A DNA stretch of 64,000 nucleotides, taken from positions 1,612,001 to 1,676,000 of the forward strand of contig NZ_CP041188.1 of assembly GCF_006517235.1 (NCBI RefSeq), written 5' to 3'. The DNA comes from Pseudarthrobacter sp. NIBRBAC000502772 (GTDB lineage: Bacteria; Actinomycetota; Actinomycetes; Actinomycetales; Micrococcaceae). The translations under genes and the position numbers were made by a program. Below, piece after piece: positions 32,666 to 41,614 of this stretch. The notes beneath the pieces are model-generated. The model made no database searches. It saw only the letters and a list, made by a program, of their open reading frames with translations, and was not told the DNA's origin. Every line of letters starts with the position of its first letter. The stretch's first letter is position 1.

Positions 32666-35104
32666 CTACACGGCCACGGCGGGCCGGGTGGCCATCTCCG
32701 CCGCCTGGTGCAGGGCCTCCACCATGCTACGCGAATCGGCGATCGCCTTGCCGGCAATGTCAAAGGCGGTGCCGTGGTCCACGGAGGTGCGGATGACGGG
32801 CAGGCCCACGGTGATGTTCACGCCGGCCTCGATGCCCAGCACCTTCACCGGGCCGTGCCCCTGGTCGTGGTACATGGCCACCACCAGGTCGTAATCGCCC
32901 CGGCCGGCCAGGAAAAACAAGGTGTCGGCGGGCAGCGGTCCCGTAACGTCGATGCCTGCCGCCTGGGCGGCCTTCACGCCCGGCTCGATCTTCTCCGCTT
33001 CCTCGCCCTGGCCGAACAGCCCGCCCTCGCCGGCGTGAGGGTTGATGGCGCAGACGCCGATCTTCGGGTTGGGGATGCCGGCACGGATCAGGGCGTCATG
33101 GCCGCGGCGGATGGTGCGCTCCACCAGTGCCGGGTTGATCTTCCGCACGGCGTCCATCAGCCCGATGTGCGTGGTCACGTGGATGACCTTGATCTTGGGC
33201 GTGGAGAGCATCATGGACACTTCCTCGGTCCCGGTCAGCTGCGCCAGCAGTTCGGTGTGCCCGGGGAAGACGTGCCCGGCCGCGTGCAGGGCCTCCTTGT
33301 TCAGCGGGGCGGTGCAGATAGCCTGCACCTTCCCGGCCATGGCCAGCTCGCTCGCCACTCGGATGTATTCATAGGCGGCGTGCCCGGCCACGGGGGAGAG
33401 CTGCCCCCAGGGCAGGTCCTCCGGCAGCAGCGCCAGGTCGATCACGTTCACCCGGCCCGGCGTGAACACTGCGTCCTCCACCGAGGCGATGGTCCAGATG
33501 TCCGCGTCGACGCCCAGGATGTCCGCGGCCTGGCGGAGGCGCAGCGCGTCGCCGATCACCACGGGCCGGCACTCGGCGTTGCTCTGCGGGTCCAGCACGG
33601 CGGCCACCACCACCTCGGGTCCGACACCGGCGCCGTCGCCCATGGTTACGGCTACAAAGGGGAGTTCAGTGGGATCAACAGAGTTCATGGAGGGTCCTTT
33701 TCCGGGCAGGGACGGCTTGGGCGCCGTCGGCAGAGGGGAGTGCGTTGTGGGGGGATTCCCTGTCAGGGAGGGTGAAGAAGGTGAGTAGCCGGCCAATACG
33801 GCCAGGATGGTGCGGAGGCTGTTCGTTTCGCCGAAACTGCCCGGGCGGGTGACCACAGGGTTTCCGTCCGGAGCCAGCGACAGGACGGCGCCGTGCTCAA
33901 CCTCGCCCTGAACGCTCAGCCGCTGCACACCCAGGGCATCCAGCACGGAGCGGGCCGTTTCCCCGCCGGTGAGCATCAGCGGCCGGTCCTTGGCGAGCGG
34001 CGCCACTGTCCGGGCCAGGGCGCCGGCAATCCTGGCCGACATCGCGGGATTCACCGTGGATGCATCCACGGCCACCGCCGCCGGGCCTGCGGCCAGGGCC
34101 TTCTCCAGCGAAACCAGATCCGCGGTTCCCGCCAGCATGTCCGCCGGGGACAGGGTGATGACGGCAACGCCGTTACTGGCCAGGGCCTGCAACTGTTCCC
34201 GTGCTGGACCGGACGCGGAGCCCACTACCAGCAGGGGAAAGATGCCGGTTGTGCGCTCGCCAATGGAAGAACGTACGACGGCGGCGCTTCTGTTGTGTGC
34301 CTTACCGGCAGTCCGCGCCAGCGCGGCTCCGAGAGCTGAACCGAGGGCGGAGGCACCCGCGAACCGGACGCCGGGAATGCTGAGGGCGGCGCTGACGATG
34401 GCATCCAGGTCGGCCTGTGTCTCGGCGTCGCAGACCACCACGGGGAAAGGCCGGCCGGCACTGGCGGCCTTCAGCGCTGCGGCCAAGGTCTCGCCGCCGC
34501 CGCGGACAGTGGCCAGCTCCACCAGGGTGGTTGCCACAGGCTGCAAGGCAGCGCCGATGGTTGCTGGCGGAACCGACGTCTCGGCATGCCACAACGTGGT
34601 TTCATGCAGGGGCATCCCCTGGTGGTGCACCGTTCCGTTGACCGTGCTGCGGCCCAGCGGCGGCAGTGCCAGCGCCAGGACGACGGGACCGTCGGCGCTG
34701 AGGACCTCCAGTTGCGAGGCCACGGGCCCGCGGAGCAGGGAGTCGATCTTCAGGAAAACTGTGGGGGAGTGGTCCCCGACGGGAAGCGAGTGCAGGACTT
34801 GGCGCAACCGCCCGGCGGCGGCATCTGCTGGGAGCCTCCGGTTGTCCGTATCCAGCACCAAAAGCCCGACGTCCTGCCCGTGGTTCCCGTCCTGCAGGAG
34901 GTTCCGCAGGGCGGTGGCAAGCTCCTCCGGAAGGTGCGGGAGCAGACAGACGTGCGGGGCGCCGTCGTTGGACCTTGTCTTGCCGGGCACAGTTTGCGCG
35001 CTCCGCGCATCATCCTTACGGGTCTCGGCGTGTTCCGTCAGGAAGGCCGCTGCGGTCTCTGCGGCGCCGGAAAGATCGTCAGCAATGGCAATAATGCGTT
35101 TCAT
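32666..35104 (-). CDS. Fused four-carbon acid sugar kinase and PdxA2-type dehydrogenase
   Basis: One uninterrupted frame of 812 codons. Residues 1-435 are a DUF1537/OtnK-DtnK kinase (IIAIADDLSGAAETAAAF at the start, FLKIDSLLRGPVASQLEVL, then MLTGGETARSVLDALGV). A Pro/Ser-rich linker (about 438-472) follows. Residues 473-812 are a full PdxA-family dehydrogenase (VTMGDGAGVGPEVV, TTHIGLMDAV, INPHAGEGG, YHDQGHGPVK with metal-binding His). In known pathways for D-threonate, L-threonate or D-erythronate the kinase phosphorylates the 2-oxo acid and PdxA2 oxidises and decarboxylates it to dihydroxyacetone phosphate. AAAGGAGG precedes ATG 35104. An internal ATG 33688 with AAAAGGA could also give PdxA2 alone. 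Confidence 0.9.
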   Translation of the reverse strand: MKRIIAIADDLSGAAETAAAFLTEHAETRKDDARSAQTVPGKTRSNDGAPHVCLLPHLPEELATALRNLLQDGNHGQDVGLLVLDTDNRRLPADAAAGRLRQVLHSLPVGDHSPTVFLKIDSLLRGPVASQLEVLSADGPVVLALALPPLGRSTVNGTVHHQGMPLHETTLWHAETSVPPATIGAALQPVATTLVELATVRGGGETLAAALKAASAGRPFPVVVCDAETQADLDAIVSAALSIPGVRFAGASALGSALGAALARTAGKAHNRSAAVVRSSIGERTTGIFPLLVVGSASGPAREQLQALASNGVAVITLSPADMLAGTADLVSLEKALAAGPAAVAVDASTVNPAMSARIAGALARTVAPLAKDRPLMLTGGETARSVLDALGVQRLSVQGEVEHGAVLSLAPDGNPVVTRPGSFGETNSLRTILAVLAGYSPSSPSLTGNPPTTHSPLPTAPKPSLPGKGPSMNSVDPTELPFVAVTMGDGAGVGPEVVVAAVLDPQSNAECRPVVIGDALRLRQAADILGVDADIWTIASVEDAVFTPGRVNVIDLALLPEDLPWGQLSPVAGHAAYEYIRVASELAMAGKVQAICTAPLNKEALHAAGHVFPGHTELLAQLTGTEEVSMMLSTPKIKVIHVTTHIGLMDAVRKINPALVERTIRRGHDALIRAGIPNPKIGVCAINPHAGEGGLFGQGEEAEKIEPGVKAAQAAGIDVTGPLPADTLFFLAGRGDYDLVVAMYHDQGHGPVKVLGIEAGVNITVGLPVIRTSVDHGTAFDIAGKAIADSRSMVEALHQAAEMATRPAVAV

Positions 35105-35183
35105 CGCTGCCTCCTTTGGCTTCCGCGGAACTGGGTACGGTGAAGCCGTTTTGGACCGGCCTGCACAAAACACGCTAACCTAC

Positions 35184-35200
35184 TTGCGCACTTTGCGCAA
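35184..35200. promoter_or_regulatory. Perfect palindrome in the divergent kinase/transporter promoter
   Basis: TTGCGCA-CTT-TGCGCAA is a perfect 7+7 inverted repeat, 80 bp upstream of the kinase start and 100 bp upstream of the binding-protein start. It is a likely DeoR operator controlling both arms. Confidence 0.65.
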
Positions 35201-35299
35201 TCATGACATTGTGAGCGGAGTAACAACCCTGGTGCCTCGTATCAGCACGAAGATGCAGCACCTGGCCGGCACGAGCCGGCCCTTACCTGGAGGTCAAAG

Positions 35300-36925
35300 A
35301 TGACTCGATCCGACAGTGTCGCCGGCGGCAGTGCATTCCTCGGCGAAGTAGCGCAACGTTCACTCTCCCGGCGTTCGCTGCTCCGGTGGGTTGCCCTGAC
35401 CGGAGCAGGTGCCGTGCTGGCACCCGCCGTCACCGCCTGCGTGGGCCCGTCCGCCCCCGGCCCCGGCGTCACCGGCACCAGTACCCTCACTCTGGGGCTG
35501 AACCGCTCACTGGTCAGCCTCGACAACAAACTCAACCAGTTTGACGCCGCCGTCACCGTCCAACGCGCCGTCCGCCAGGCCCTCACCGAGATCGGCGACG
35601 ACCTCAAGCCCCGCAACGTCCTGGCCGAAAGCTTCGAACTGACCAGCCCCACCCAGTGGACCGTCAAGCTCCGCAACGACATCAAGTACTCCGATGGCAC
35701 CAAGGTTGCCGTGGAGGACGTTTCCAAAGCGCTGGAGATGTACAGCCAGGTCAACGGCTCCTTCCTGGCACCCCAGTTCCCCGAATGGCCCGTCGTGACC
35801 AAGAAGGACGAACTGACCTTCACCCTGGACACCAAGGCCCCGCTGCCCGTGCTGAACACACTGATGTCCAACATTCTCATCACCCCGGCCGCCGCCAACA
35901 AGCCCGAGGAACTCCAGGAGGGCGTCGGCACCGGCCCCTACAGGGTGGCCTCAGCCGACCGCGGAACGGGCACCTACAAGCTGGTGGTCAACGAGAACTA
36001 CTGGGGCGAGAAGCCCAACATCTCCGAGGTCAACGTCCGGTTCATGTCCGAGGAATCCAGCCGTGTGGTGGCCCTGCGCTCCGGCGAGGTGGACGTCATC
36101 GACTCCATCACCCCGGATTCGGTAGCCCAGCTGAAATCCGTTGAAGGCATCAAAATCGAATCGGTCACCGGCACCCGTTACAACCAGCTTTTCTACAACT
36201 TCCGCAAGCCGGCGGACAGCCCTATGTCAGATCCCAAGGTCCGCGAGGCGCTCTCCTACGGCTTCGACAGCAAGAGTATCGTTGACGGCATCCTGGGCGG
36301 CACGGTCACTTCCGCCAAGGGCGTGGTCCCGCAGACCCTGGCGGGCGCCGTGGAAACCGGCGACTACAAGTACGATCCCGCGAAGGCCAAGTCCATGCTC
36401 GCGGACCTGGGCGTCTCCAACCTGTCCCTTAAGGTCATCTGGGAGACCGGAGAATTCGCCGGCGACGTGTCCATCATGGAAGCCCTCGTGGAGATGATGA
36501 AGGCGATCGGCGTCACCGCCGAGCTGAAGCAGTTCGAACCCGGTGGGGACATCTCCAGCTGGCGGCAGGGCAAAGCCGGTGACTGGGACATCCTGGGCAA
36601 CGGCTACGGGAACCAGACGGGCCTCGCTCTGACCAACCTGCAGGGCATGTACGCCGGCACCGCCGCGAAGGAAGCCACCCGCGACACATACCACGGATTC
36701 GTCTTCCCGGAGATCAGCAGCAGGATCATCACGGCAACCTCCGAAACGGATACCGCCAAGAGCACCCAGCTGCTTACCGACGTCCAGAAGGACATCTGGG
36801 CCAAATGGCCCTGCATGTGGGCATTCATCCCCAACGCCGTGCTGGCCCGCCGCACCCGCGTGGAGGGCATCAAGCTGCGCCCCATCAACTCCTACCAGCT
36901 CTCCACAGTCAAGGTGAACGGCTAG
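35300..36925 (+). CDS. ABC transporter substrate-binding lipoprotein (SBP family 5)
   Basis: 541 residues. A twin-arginine-like leader (SRRSLLRWVALTGAGAVLAP) ends with a lipobox cysteine (VTACVG). The family 5 fold shows LTSPTQWTVKLRNDIKYSDG, then GTGPYRVASADRG, then DPKVREALSYGFDSKSIVDG. It delivers a peptide-like or other solute to the permeases encoded next. GGAGG precedes ATG 35300. The cluster's enzymes suggest a sugar-acid-derived or opine-like substrate; the binding pocket cannot be read from sequence. Confidence 0.92.
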   Translation: MTRSDSVAGGSAFLGEVAQRSLSRRSLLRWVALTGAGAVLAPAVTACVGPSAPGPGVTGTSTLTLGLNRSLVSLDNKLNQFDAAVTVQRAVRQALTEIGDDLKPRNVLAESFELTSPTQWTVKLRNDIKYSDGTKVAVEDVSKALEMYSQVNGSFLAPQFPEWPVVTKKDELTFTLDTKAPLPVLNTLMSNILITPAAANKPEELQEGVGTGPYRVASADRGTGTYKLVVNENYWGEKPNISEVNVRFMSEESSRVVALRSGEVDVIDSITPDSVAQLKSVEGIKIESVTGTRYNQLFYNFRKPADSPMSDPKVREALSYGFDSKSIVDGILGGTVTSAKGVVPQTLAGAVETGDYKYDPAKAKSMLADLGVSNLSLKVIWETGEFAGDVSIMEALVEMMKAIGVTAELKQFEPGGDISSWRQGKAGDWDILGNGYGNQTGLALTNLQGMYAGTAAKEATRDTYHGFVFPEISSRIITATSETDTAKSTQLLTDVQKDIWAKWPCMWAFIPNAVLARRTRVEGIKLRPINSYQLSTVKVNG

Positions 36926-36929
36926 TCCC

Positions 36930-37865
36930 ATGGTCACATACGTCTCCAAGCGGTTGGGGCAGAGCCTCCTCACGATCTTCCTGACCGTGTCCACAGTCTT
37001 TGTCTTGATCCGGATGGCTCCCGGCGACCCGGCCTACGCCTTGGCCGGGCCGCTGGCCTCCACCGGGGACCTCGAAAAAATCCGGATCTCCATGGGGCTC
37101 AACGAACCCCTGCTGACCCAGTACGGCATCTTCCTCAAGGAACTGGGCGCCGGGAACATCGGCAAGTCCTACTCGTTCCAGGCACCCGCCCTGGAAGTGG
37201 TGATGTCCCGGCTGCCCAACACCATCTTCCTGGCGGTACTCGCCATCCTGCTCGCCATCGTGGTGGCCATCCCGCTGGGGGTCTGGATGGCCAAGCGTGC
37301 CGACACCAAGCGTGAACTCGGCGTCAACGTGCTCACCATCGCCGGGCAGTCCATGCCGGACTTCTGGATCGGCATCATGCTGCTGACCCTGTTCGCGGTG
37401 GTGTTCCCCATCTTCCCGTCCTCCGGCTTCACCAGCTGGTCCGGGGTGGTCCTGCCCGTCACCACGGTGGCCATCCTGCAGATCGCGCTGGTTTCCCGGA
37501 TGGTCCGTCGCGAGGTGGGCACAAACATGGCCGCCCCGTACCTCACGGTGGCCAGGGCCCGCGGCACCGGCGAGCAGAAGCTCACCTGGGCCTATGCCAT
37601 GCGCAACTCCTCCATCCCCATCCTCACCACCCTTGGCACCCGGTTCGCCGGCATGCTCAACGGCGTGGTTGTGGTTGAAGTGGTGTTCAACTGGCCAGGA
37701 CTGGGTTCCCTGGTGGTGCGGGCGCTCGAAACCCGCGATTACCCGCTGATCCAGGCCACGGTCCTGGTGACGTCCGTGCTCGCCGTCGGCGTCCAGCTGC
37801 TGATCGATCTGTGTTACCCGCTGCTTGACCCCCGGGTCCGGCTCGGAAAGGTGTCCGTCGCATGA
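36930..37865 (+). CDS. Dpp-type ABC transporter permease, DppB-like
   Basis: 311 residues with six predicted helices. It starts 4 bp after the binding-protein stop. Family marks are SLLTIFLTVSTVFVLIRMAP at the N-terminus, GIFLKELGAGNIGKSY in the periplasmic loop, and the EAA loop in YLTVARARGTGEQKLTWAYA. It pairs with the next gene, whose start overlaps its stop by 4 bp (ATGA), so the two are translationally coupled. Confidence 0.92.
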   Translation: MVTYVSKRLGQSLLTIFLTVSTVFVLIRMAPGDPAYALAGPLASTGDLEKIRISMGLNEPLLTQYGIFLKELGAGNIGKSYSFQAPALEVVMSRLPNTIFLAVLAILLAIVVAIPLGVWMAKRADTKRELGVNVLTIAGQSMPDFWIGIMLLTLFAVVFPIFPSSGFTSWSGVVLPVTTVAILQIALVSRMVRREVGTNMAAPYLTVARARGTGEQKLTWAYAMRNSSIPILTTLGTRFAGMLNGVVVVEVVFNWPGLGSLVVRALETRDYPLIQATVLVTSVLAVGVQLLIDLCYPLLDPRVRLGKVSVA

Positions 37866-38782
37866 GTACCGTCAACGAAATCCCGCTCGCCGCGCAGGCC
37901 ATGAAACGGCCGACGGCGGTGACTAAGCGGCTCCTCCGCCGCTCCTCGGCTGCCCGGCGGGAACGTTCCGCCAAGGTGAAGATCGTGCTGGGCGCTTTCC
38001 TCACGGCCGTGGTGGTCCTGCCGATCATCCTGGCCCAGGTCCTTCCGCTGCCTGACGTGGACGCCCAAGCCATCACCTCCCGCTTCCTGCCCCCGTTCAG
38101 CCCGGACCACCTGTTCGGCACCGACCAACTGGGCCGGGACATCCTCTCCCGGGTGCTGCACGGCGGCCAGGTGTCGCTCACCATCGGTGTGCTCGCCGTC
38201 GTGATTTCCGGCCTCGTGGGTGTGGTCCTCGGCGCGCTCGCAGGATTCTTCGGCGGTTGGGTGGACGCCGTGGTCTCCCGCCTCATCGAGGCCCAGCTCT
38301 CGCTGCCCCTGCTCATGATGCTCCTGCTGGTGGTTGCCCTGTTCGGCCCCTCCATCCCGGTGATCACCTTCGTGATCGCCATCGCCCAGTGGCCGGAACC
38401 CGCCCGCCTCACCCGCTCGCTGGTGCTGGTGGAACGCGAAAAGCCCTACGTCCAGGCTGCCAAGGTCCTGGGCCTGCCGCAGATCACCACCCTGGTCAAG
38501 CACGTCATCCCCAACGTCATCAACCAGGTGATTGTGGTGGTCCTGCTGCTCCTGGCCACTGCCGTGCTGATGGAAAGCGCGCTGAGCTTCCTCGGCGCCG
38601 GCCCGCAGCGGCCCTTCGCCACCTGGGGCCGGATCATCTCCGACGGCCAGGACTTCATCACCACCTCCTGGTGGATCGTGACGCTCCCGGGTGCCGTGAT
38701 CGCCATCCTGGTGGTGGGTGTGAACCTGCTGGCCGACGGCCTGCGGGACCGTGTACGGCGCCGGAAGGGAGCCACCTCATGA
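37862..38782 (+). CDS. Dpp-type ABC transporter permease, DppC-like
   Basis: 306 residues. The DppC-type pre-permease loop (FLPPFSPDHLFGTDQLGRDI) is followed by six helices and the EAA loop (EKPYVQAAKVLGLPQITTLV). The C-terminal segment has AVLMESALSFLGAGPQRPF. Its stop overlaps the next start (ATGA at 38779). A short piece of this gene recurs fused to an aldolase fragment at 54631. Confidence 0.92.
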   Translation: MSTVNEIPLAAQAMKRPTAVTKRLLRRSSAARRERSAKVKIVLGAFLTAVVVLPIILAQVLPLPDVDAQAITSRFLPPFSPDHLFGTDQLGRDILSRVLHGGQVSLTIGVLAVVISGLVGVVLGALAGFFGGWVDAVVSRLIEAQLSLPLLMMLLLVVALFGPSIPVITFVIAIAQWPEPARLTRSLVLVEREKPYVQAAKVLGLPQITTLVKHVIPNVINQVIVVVLLLLATAVLMESALSFLGAGPQRPFATWGRIISDGQDFITTSWWIVTLPGAVIAILVVGVNLLADGLRDRVRRRKGATS

Positions 38783-39702
38783 GCGTGCTGGAGGTCAGGG
38801 ACCTTGCCGTTGAACTGATGACCACCGCCGGCGTGATCCGCGCCGTGGACGGCATCAGCTTCTCCATCGATGCCGGACAGACCGTCACCATTATCGGTGA
38901 GTCCGGTTCCGGCAAAAGTACGACGGCGATGGGCCTCCTGAGGCTCCTGCCGGACGACCTTGCCGTTATCTCCGGCCATGCAGAGCTGGACGGCGTGGAT
39001 GTGGTGACTGAGCCGAAGCAGTTCGCGAAGCTCCGCGGCCGGTCCGTCGCGCTGATCCCGCAGGACGCCATGACCGCGCTGTCACCGGTGCACACCATCG
39101 GTCGGCAACTGGGCGAGGCGATCCTCCGGAAAGGAGGCGCCTCCAAAGCCGACCTGAACAGGCGCTCCGTGGAGCTCCTGGAGCAGGTCCGCATCCCCGA
39201 ACCGGCTGTGCAGCTGAAGAAGTACCCGCACCAGCTGTCCGGCGGCATGCTGCAGCGTGTCCTGATCGCCATGGCGCTCGCCGTTGACCCGGTTCTGCTG
39301 GTGGCCGACGAGCCCACCAGTGCACTGGATGTCACCGTGCAGGCCGGCATCCTGGACCTGCTCATGGAGCTGCAGGAACGGACCCACGTGGCCATCCTCA
39401 TGATCACGCACGATCTGGGCGTGGCGCGGTTGGTCTCGGACCGGATCCACGTGATGAAGGACGGAAAGTTCGTGGAAAGCGGCGAAGTGGAACAGATCGT
39501 TGAGCACCCGCGGACGGAGTACACCAAGAAACTCCTCGCCGCCGTGCCTAAGCTGGGGCACTGGGATGGGGAACCGCACCATGACCCGCTCGAAGCAGGC
39601 CCGCCGTCGCCGGACGCAACCGACCAGCAGGCAACCGTCCGCCAGGCAACGTCCAGCCAGGCAACCACCAGCCCGGTAACACTGAACGGAGCACACCCGT
39701 GA
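38779..39702 (+). CDS. Dpp-type ABC transporter ATPase, DppD-like
   Basis: 307 residues. It has Walker A (GESGSGKSTTAMGL), a Q-loop (IPQDAMTALSPVHTIG, typical of the oligopeptide group), the signature LSGGMLQR and Walker B (LLVADEPTSALD). The C-terminus ends in a Gln/Thr-rich tail (about 285-307) in place of the iron-sulfur or oligopeptide C-domain. It overlaps the neighbours on both sides by 4 bp. Confidence 0.92.
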   Translation: MSVLEVRDLAVELMTTAGVIRAVDGISFSIDAGQTVTIIGESGSGKSTTAMGLLRLLPDDLAVISGHAELDGVDVVTEPKQFAKLRGRSVALIPQDAMTALSPVHTIGRQLGEAILRKGGASKADLNRRSVELLEQVRIPEPAVQLKKYPHQLSGGMLQRVLIAMALAVDPVLLVADEPTSALDVTVQAGILDLLMELQERTHVAILMITHDLGVARLVSDRIHVMKDGKFVESGEVEQIVEHPRTEYTKKLLAAVPKLGHWDGEPHHDPLEAGPPSPDATDQQATVRQATSSQATTSPVTLNGAHP

Positions 39703-40598
39703 GTTCACCCTTGAACACCCCGCCAGCAAAGGCCGCCGGGCAGGACCTGGTGCTGTCCGTCAAGAACCTCACCGTGGACTACGCCGTGCACCGCACCAGC
39801 TTCCGCGCGGTGGACGATGTCAGTTTCGACGTCCCGCGCGGCAGCACCGTGGCCATCGTGGGGGAGTCGGGCTGCGGCAAGTCCACCATTGCGAAGGCCA
39901 TTGTGCGTCTGCTGACGCCCGCCTCCGGAGAGATCCTGCTGAACGGCCAGGACATCGCCCGCATGCCTGCCCGGCAGCTGCGGCCGCTCCGGTCCAAGGT
40001 GCAGATGGTTTTCCAGGACCCCTACGGTTCGCTGGATCCGCACCTGACCGCCGAGGACATCGTGGCCGAACCACTGATCCTGCGCGGCATCCGGTCCGGC
40101 AAGGAACGCCGGGCGGAGGCGGCCAAACTGATTGACAAGGTGGGTCTGCCGGCCTCTGCCCTGGGACGCCGTCCGGCCGAGTTCTCCGGCGGGCAGCGCC
40201 AGCGCATCGGGATCGCCCGGGCGCTGGCCTCCAAGCCGGAACTGCTGGTCTGTGATGAAGCCACCAGCGCGCTGGACGTCTCGGTCCAGGCCCAGGTGCT
40301 GGAGCTCCTTGCGGACATCCAGCGGGACCGCGGGCTCACCTACCTGATGATCAGCCACAACCTCGGGGTGGTGCGGGAAAGCAGCAGCCACGTGGTGGTC
40401 ATGTCCAAGGGCAAAATCGTGGAGCAGGGACCCACCGAACAGGTCCTCACCAGGCCCCGGGACCCATACACCCGGGCGCTGCGGGCCGCGGCGCTGGATC
40501 CGCTGACCATGACCGGCCGCAAACCACGCGAGCTGGTCTCAAGACTGAACAAGGTGGCGCCGCAGGGCGAGCCCGTACTGATGGAGGAAGCAAGCTGA
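39699..40598 (+). CDS. Dpp-type ABC transporter ATPase, DppF-like
   Basis: 299 residues from GTG 39699, overlapping the previous stop (GTGA). It has Walker A (GESGCGKSTIAKAIV), a Q-loop (MVFQDPYGSLDPH), the signature FSGGQRQRIGIARALA and Walker B (LLVCDEATSALDVSVQAQ). With the preceding ATPase it forms the heterodimer of the uptake system. Its stop overlaps the aldo/keto reductase start (TGATG). Confidence 0.92.
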   Translation: MSSPLNTPPAKAAGQDLVLSVKNLTVDYAVHRTSFRAVDDVSFDVPRGSTVAIVGESGCGKSTIAKAIVRLLTPASGEILLNGQDIARMPARQLRPLRSKVQMVFQDPYGSLDPHLTAEDIVAEPLILRGIRSGKERRAEAAKLIDKVGLPASALGRRPAEFSGGQRQRIGIARALASKPELLVCDEATSALDVSVQAQVLELLADIQRDRGLTYLMISHNLGVVRESSSHVVVMSKGKIVEQGPTEQVLTRPRDPYTRALRAAALDPLTMTGRKPRELVSRLNKVAPQGEPVLMEEAS

Positions 40599-41575
40599 TG
40601 CAGGGAACCAACGTGGCAGGCCTGGAGCTTCCCATTTCGCAACTCGCCCTGGGCACCATGACCTTCGGGGACACCGCATCGGAAGAGGTGGCCGCCGGCA
40701 TGCTGGCGGCGGCGCTGGAGGCGGGCATCACGGTGGTGGATACCGCGAATGGTTACGCCGGCGGCGCCAGCGAGGAAATCCTGGCGAAGCTCCTGCCCGC
40801 GCACCGCGACGCCGTCGTCCTTGCCTCCAAGGCCGGGATGCCGCACGCGGACGCCGGTGACAACTCGCCCCTCTCCGCGGAGGGCCTACGGCGCTCCGTG
40901 GAGGGCAGCCTCCGGCGACTGGCCACGGACCGGCTGGATCTTTTCTACCTGCACCAGCCGGACCGCAAGGCGCCGATGGAAGAGACGCTCGCCGTCGTCG
41001 GACAACTGATTCGCGACGGCAAGATCCGCGCCTGGGGCGTGTCCAACTTCGCCGCTTGGCAAGTCAGCGAGCTGAACGCGGCAGCCGACAGCTCCGGGGT
41101 GCCGCGGCCGGTGGTGGCGCAGCAGCTGTACAACCTGCTGGCCACGCGGATCGAGGACGAATACCTGGAATTCGCCCAGCACACCGGGCTGCTGACCATG
41201 GTCTACAACCCGCTCGGCGGCGGGCTCCTCACCGGCAAACACACCTTTGCGCAATCACCCACCGAAGGCCGGTTCGGCAGCTCCCGGCTGGCCGAGATGT
41301 ACAAGCAGCGATACTGGGACCCCCGGCTCTTCGAGGCGGTCCGCCAGCTCGGTGTCATTGCCGACGGCACGGGCCTGCCGTTGCCGGAGCTGTCCTTCCG
41401 CTGGCTGCTCAGCAAGCCCGGCGTGGGCTCCATCCTGCTGGGCGGCTCCAAGCTGGAGCAGCTGCAGACCAACATCGCCGCGGCCGCGAAGGGCCCGCTG
41501 CCGGAAGATGTGGTGGCCGCCTGTGATGCCGTGGCCGCGGAAATCCGCGGGCCCATGCCCAACTACAACCGCTAG
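40598..41575 (+). CDS. Aldo/keto reductase in the transporter operon
   Basis: 325 residues. Catalytic residues lie in VVDTANGYAGGASEE (Asp, Tyr), VLASKAGMP (Lys) and FYLHQPDRK (His). The NADP-binding end has SILLGGSKLEQLQTNI. It resembles the aryl-alcohol/sugar type of aldo/keto reductases. It is translationally coupled to the upstream ATPase gene, so it very likely acts on the imported solute or a breakdown product. It could provide the oxidation step that feeds the kinase; this is inference. Confidence 0.9.
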   Translation: MQGTNVAGLELPISQLALGTMTFGDTASEEVAAGMLAAALEAGITVVDTANGYAGGASEEILAKLLPAHRDAVVLASKAGMPHADAGDNSPLSAEGLRRSVEGSLRRLATDRLDLFYLHQPDRKAPMEETLAVVGQLIRDGKIRAWGVSNFAAWQVSELNAAADSSGVPRPVVAQQLYNLLATRIEDEYLEFAQHTGLLTMVYNPLGGGLLTGKHTFAQSPTEGRFGSSRLAEMYKQRYWDPRLFEAVRQLGVIADGTGLPLPELSFRWLLSKPGVGSILLGGSKLEQLQTNIAAAAKGPLPEDVVAACDAVAAEIRGPMPNYNR

Positions 41576-41614
41576 CCCAGTTGCACGTCTTTACTAACTG
41601 AAGAGGAATCTGCC

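Noticed and set aside
34987..41260. Other TTTGCGC occurrences considered as extra DeoR operators
   Set aside because: They lie inside coding sequence and lack the second half-site.
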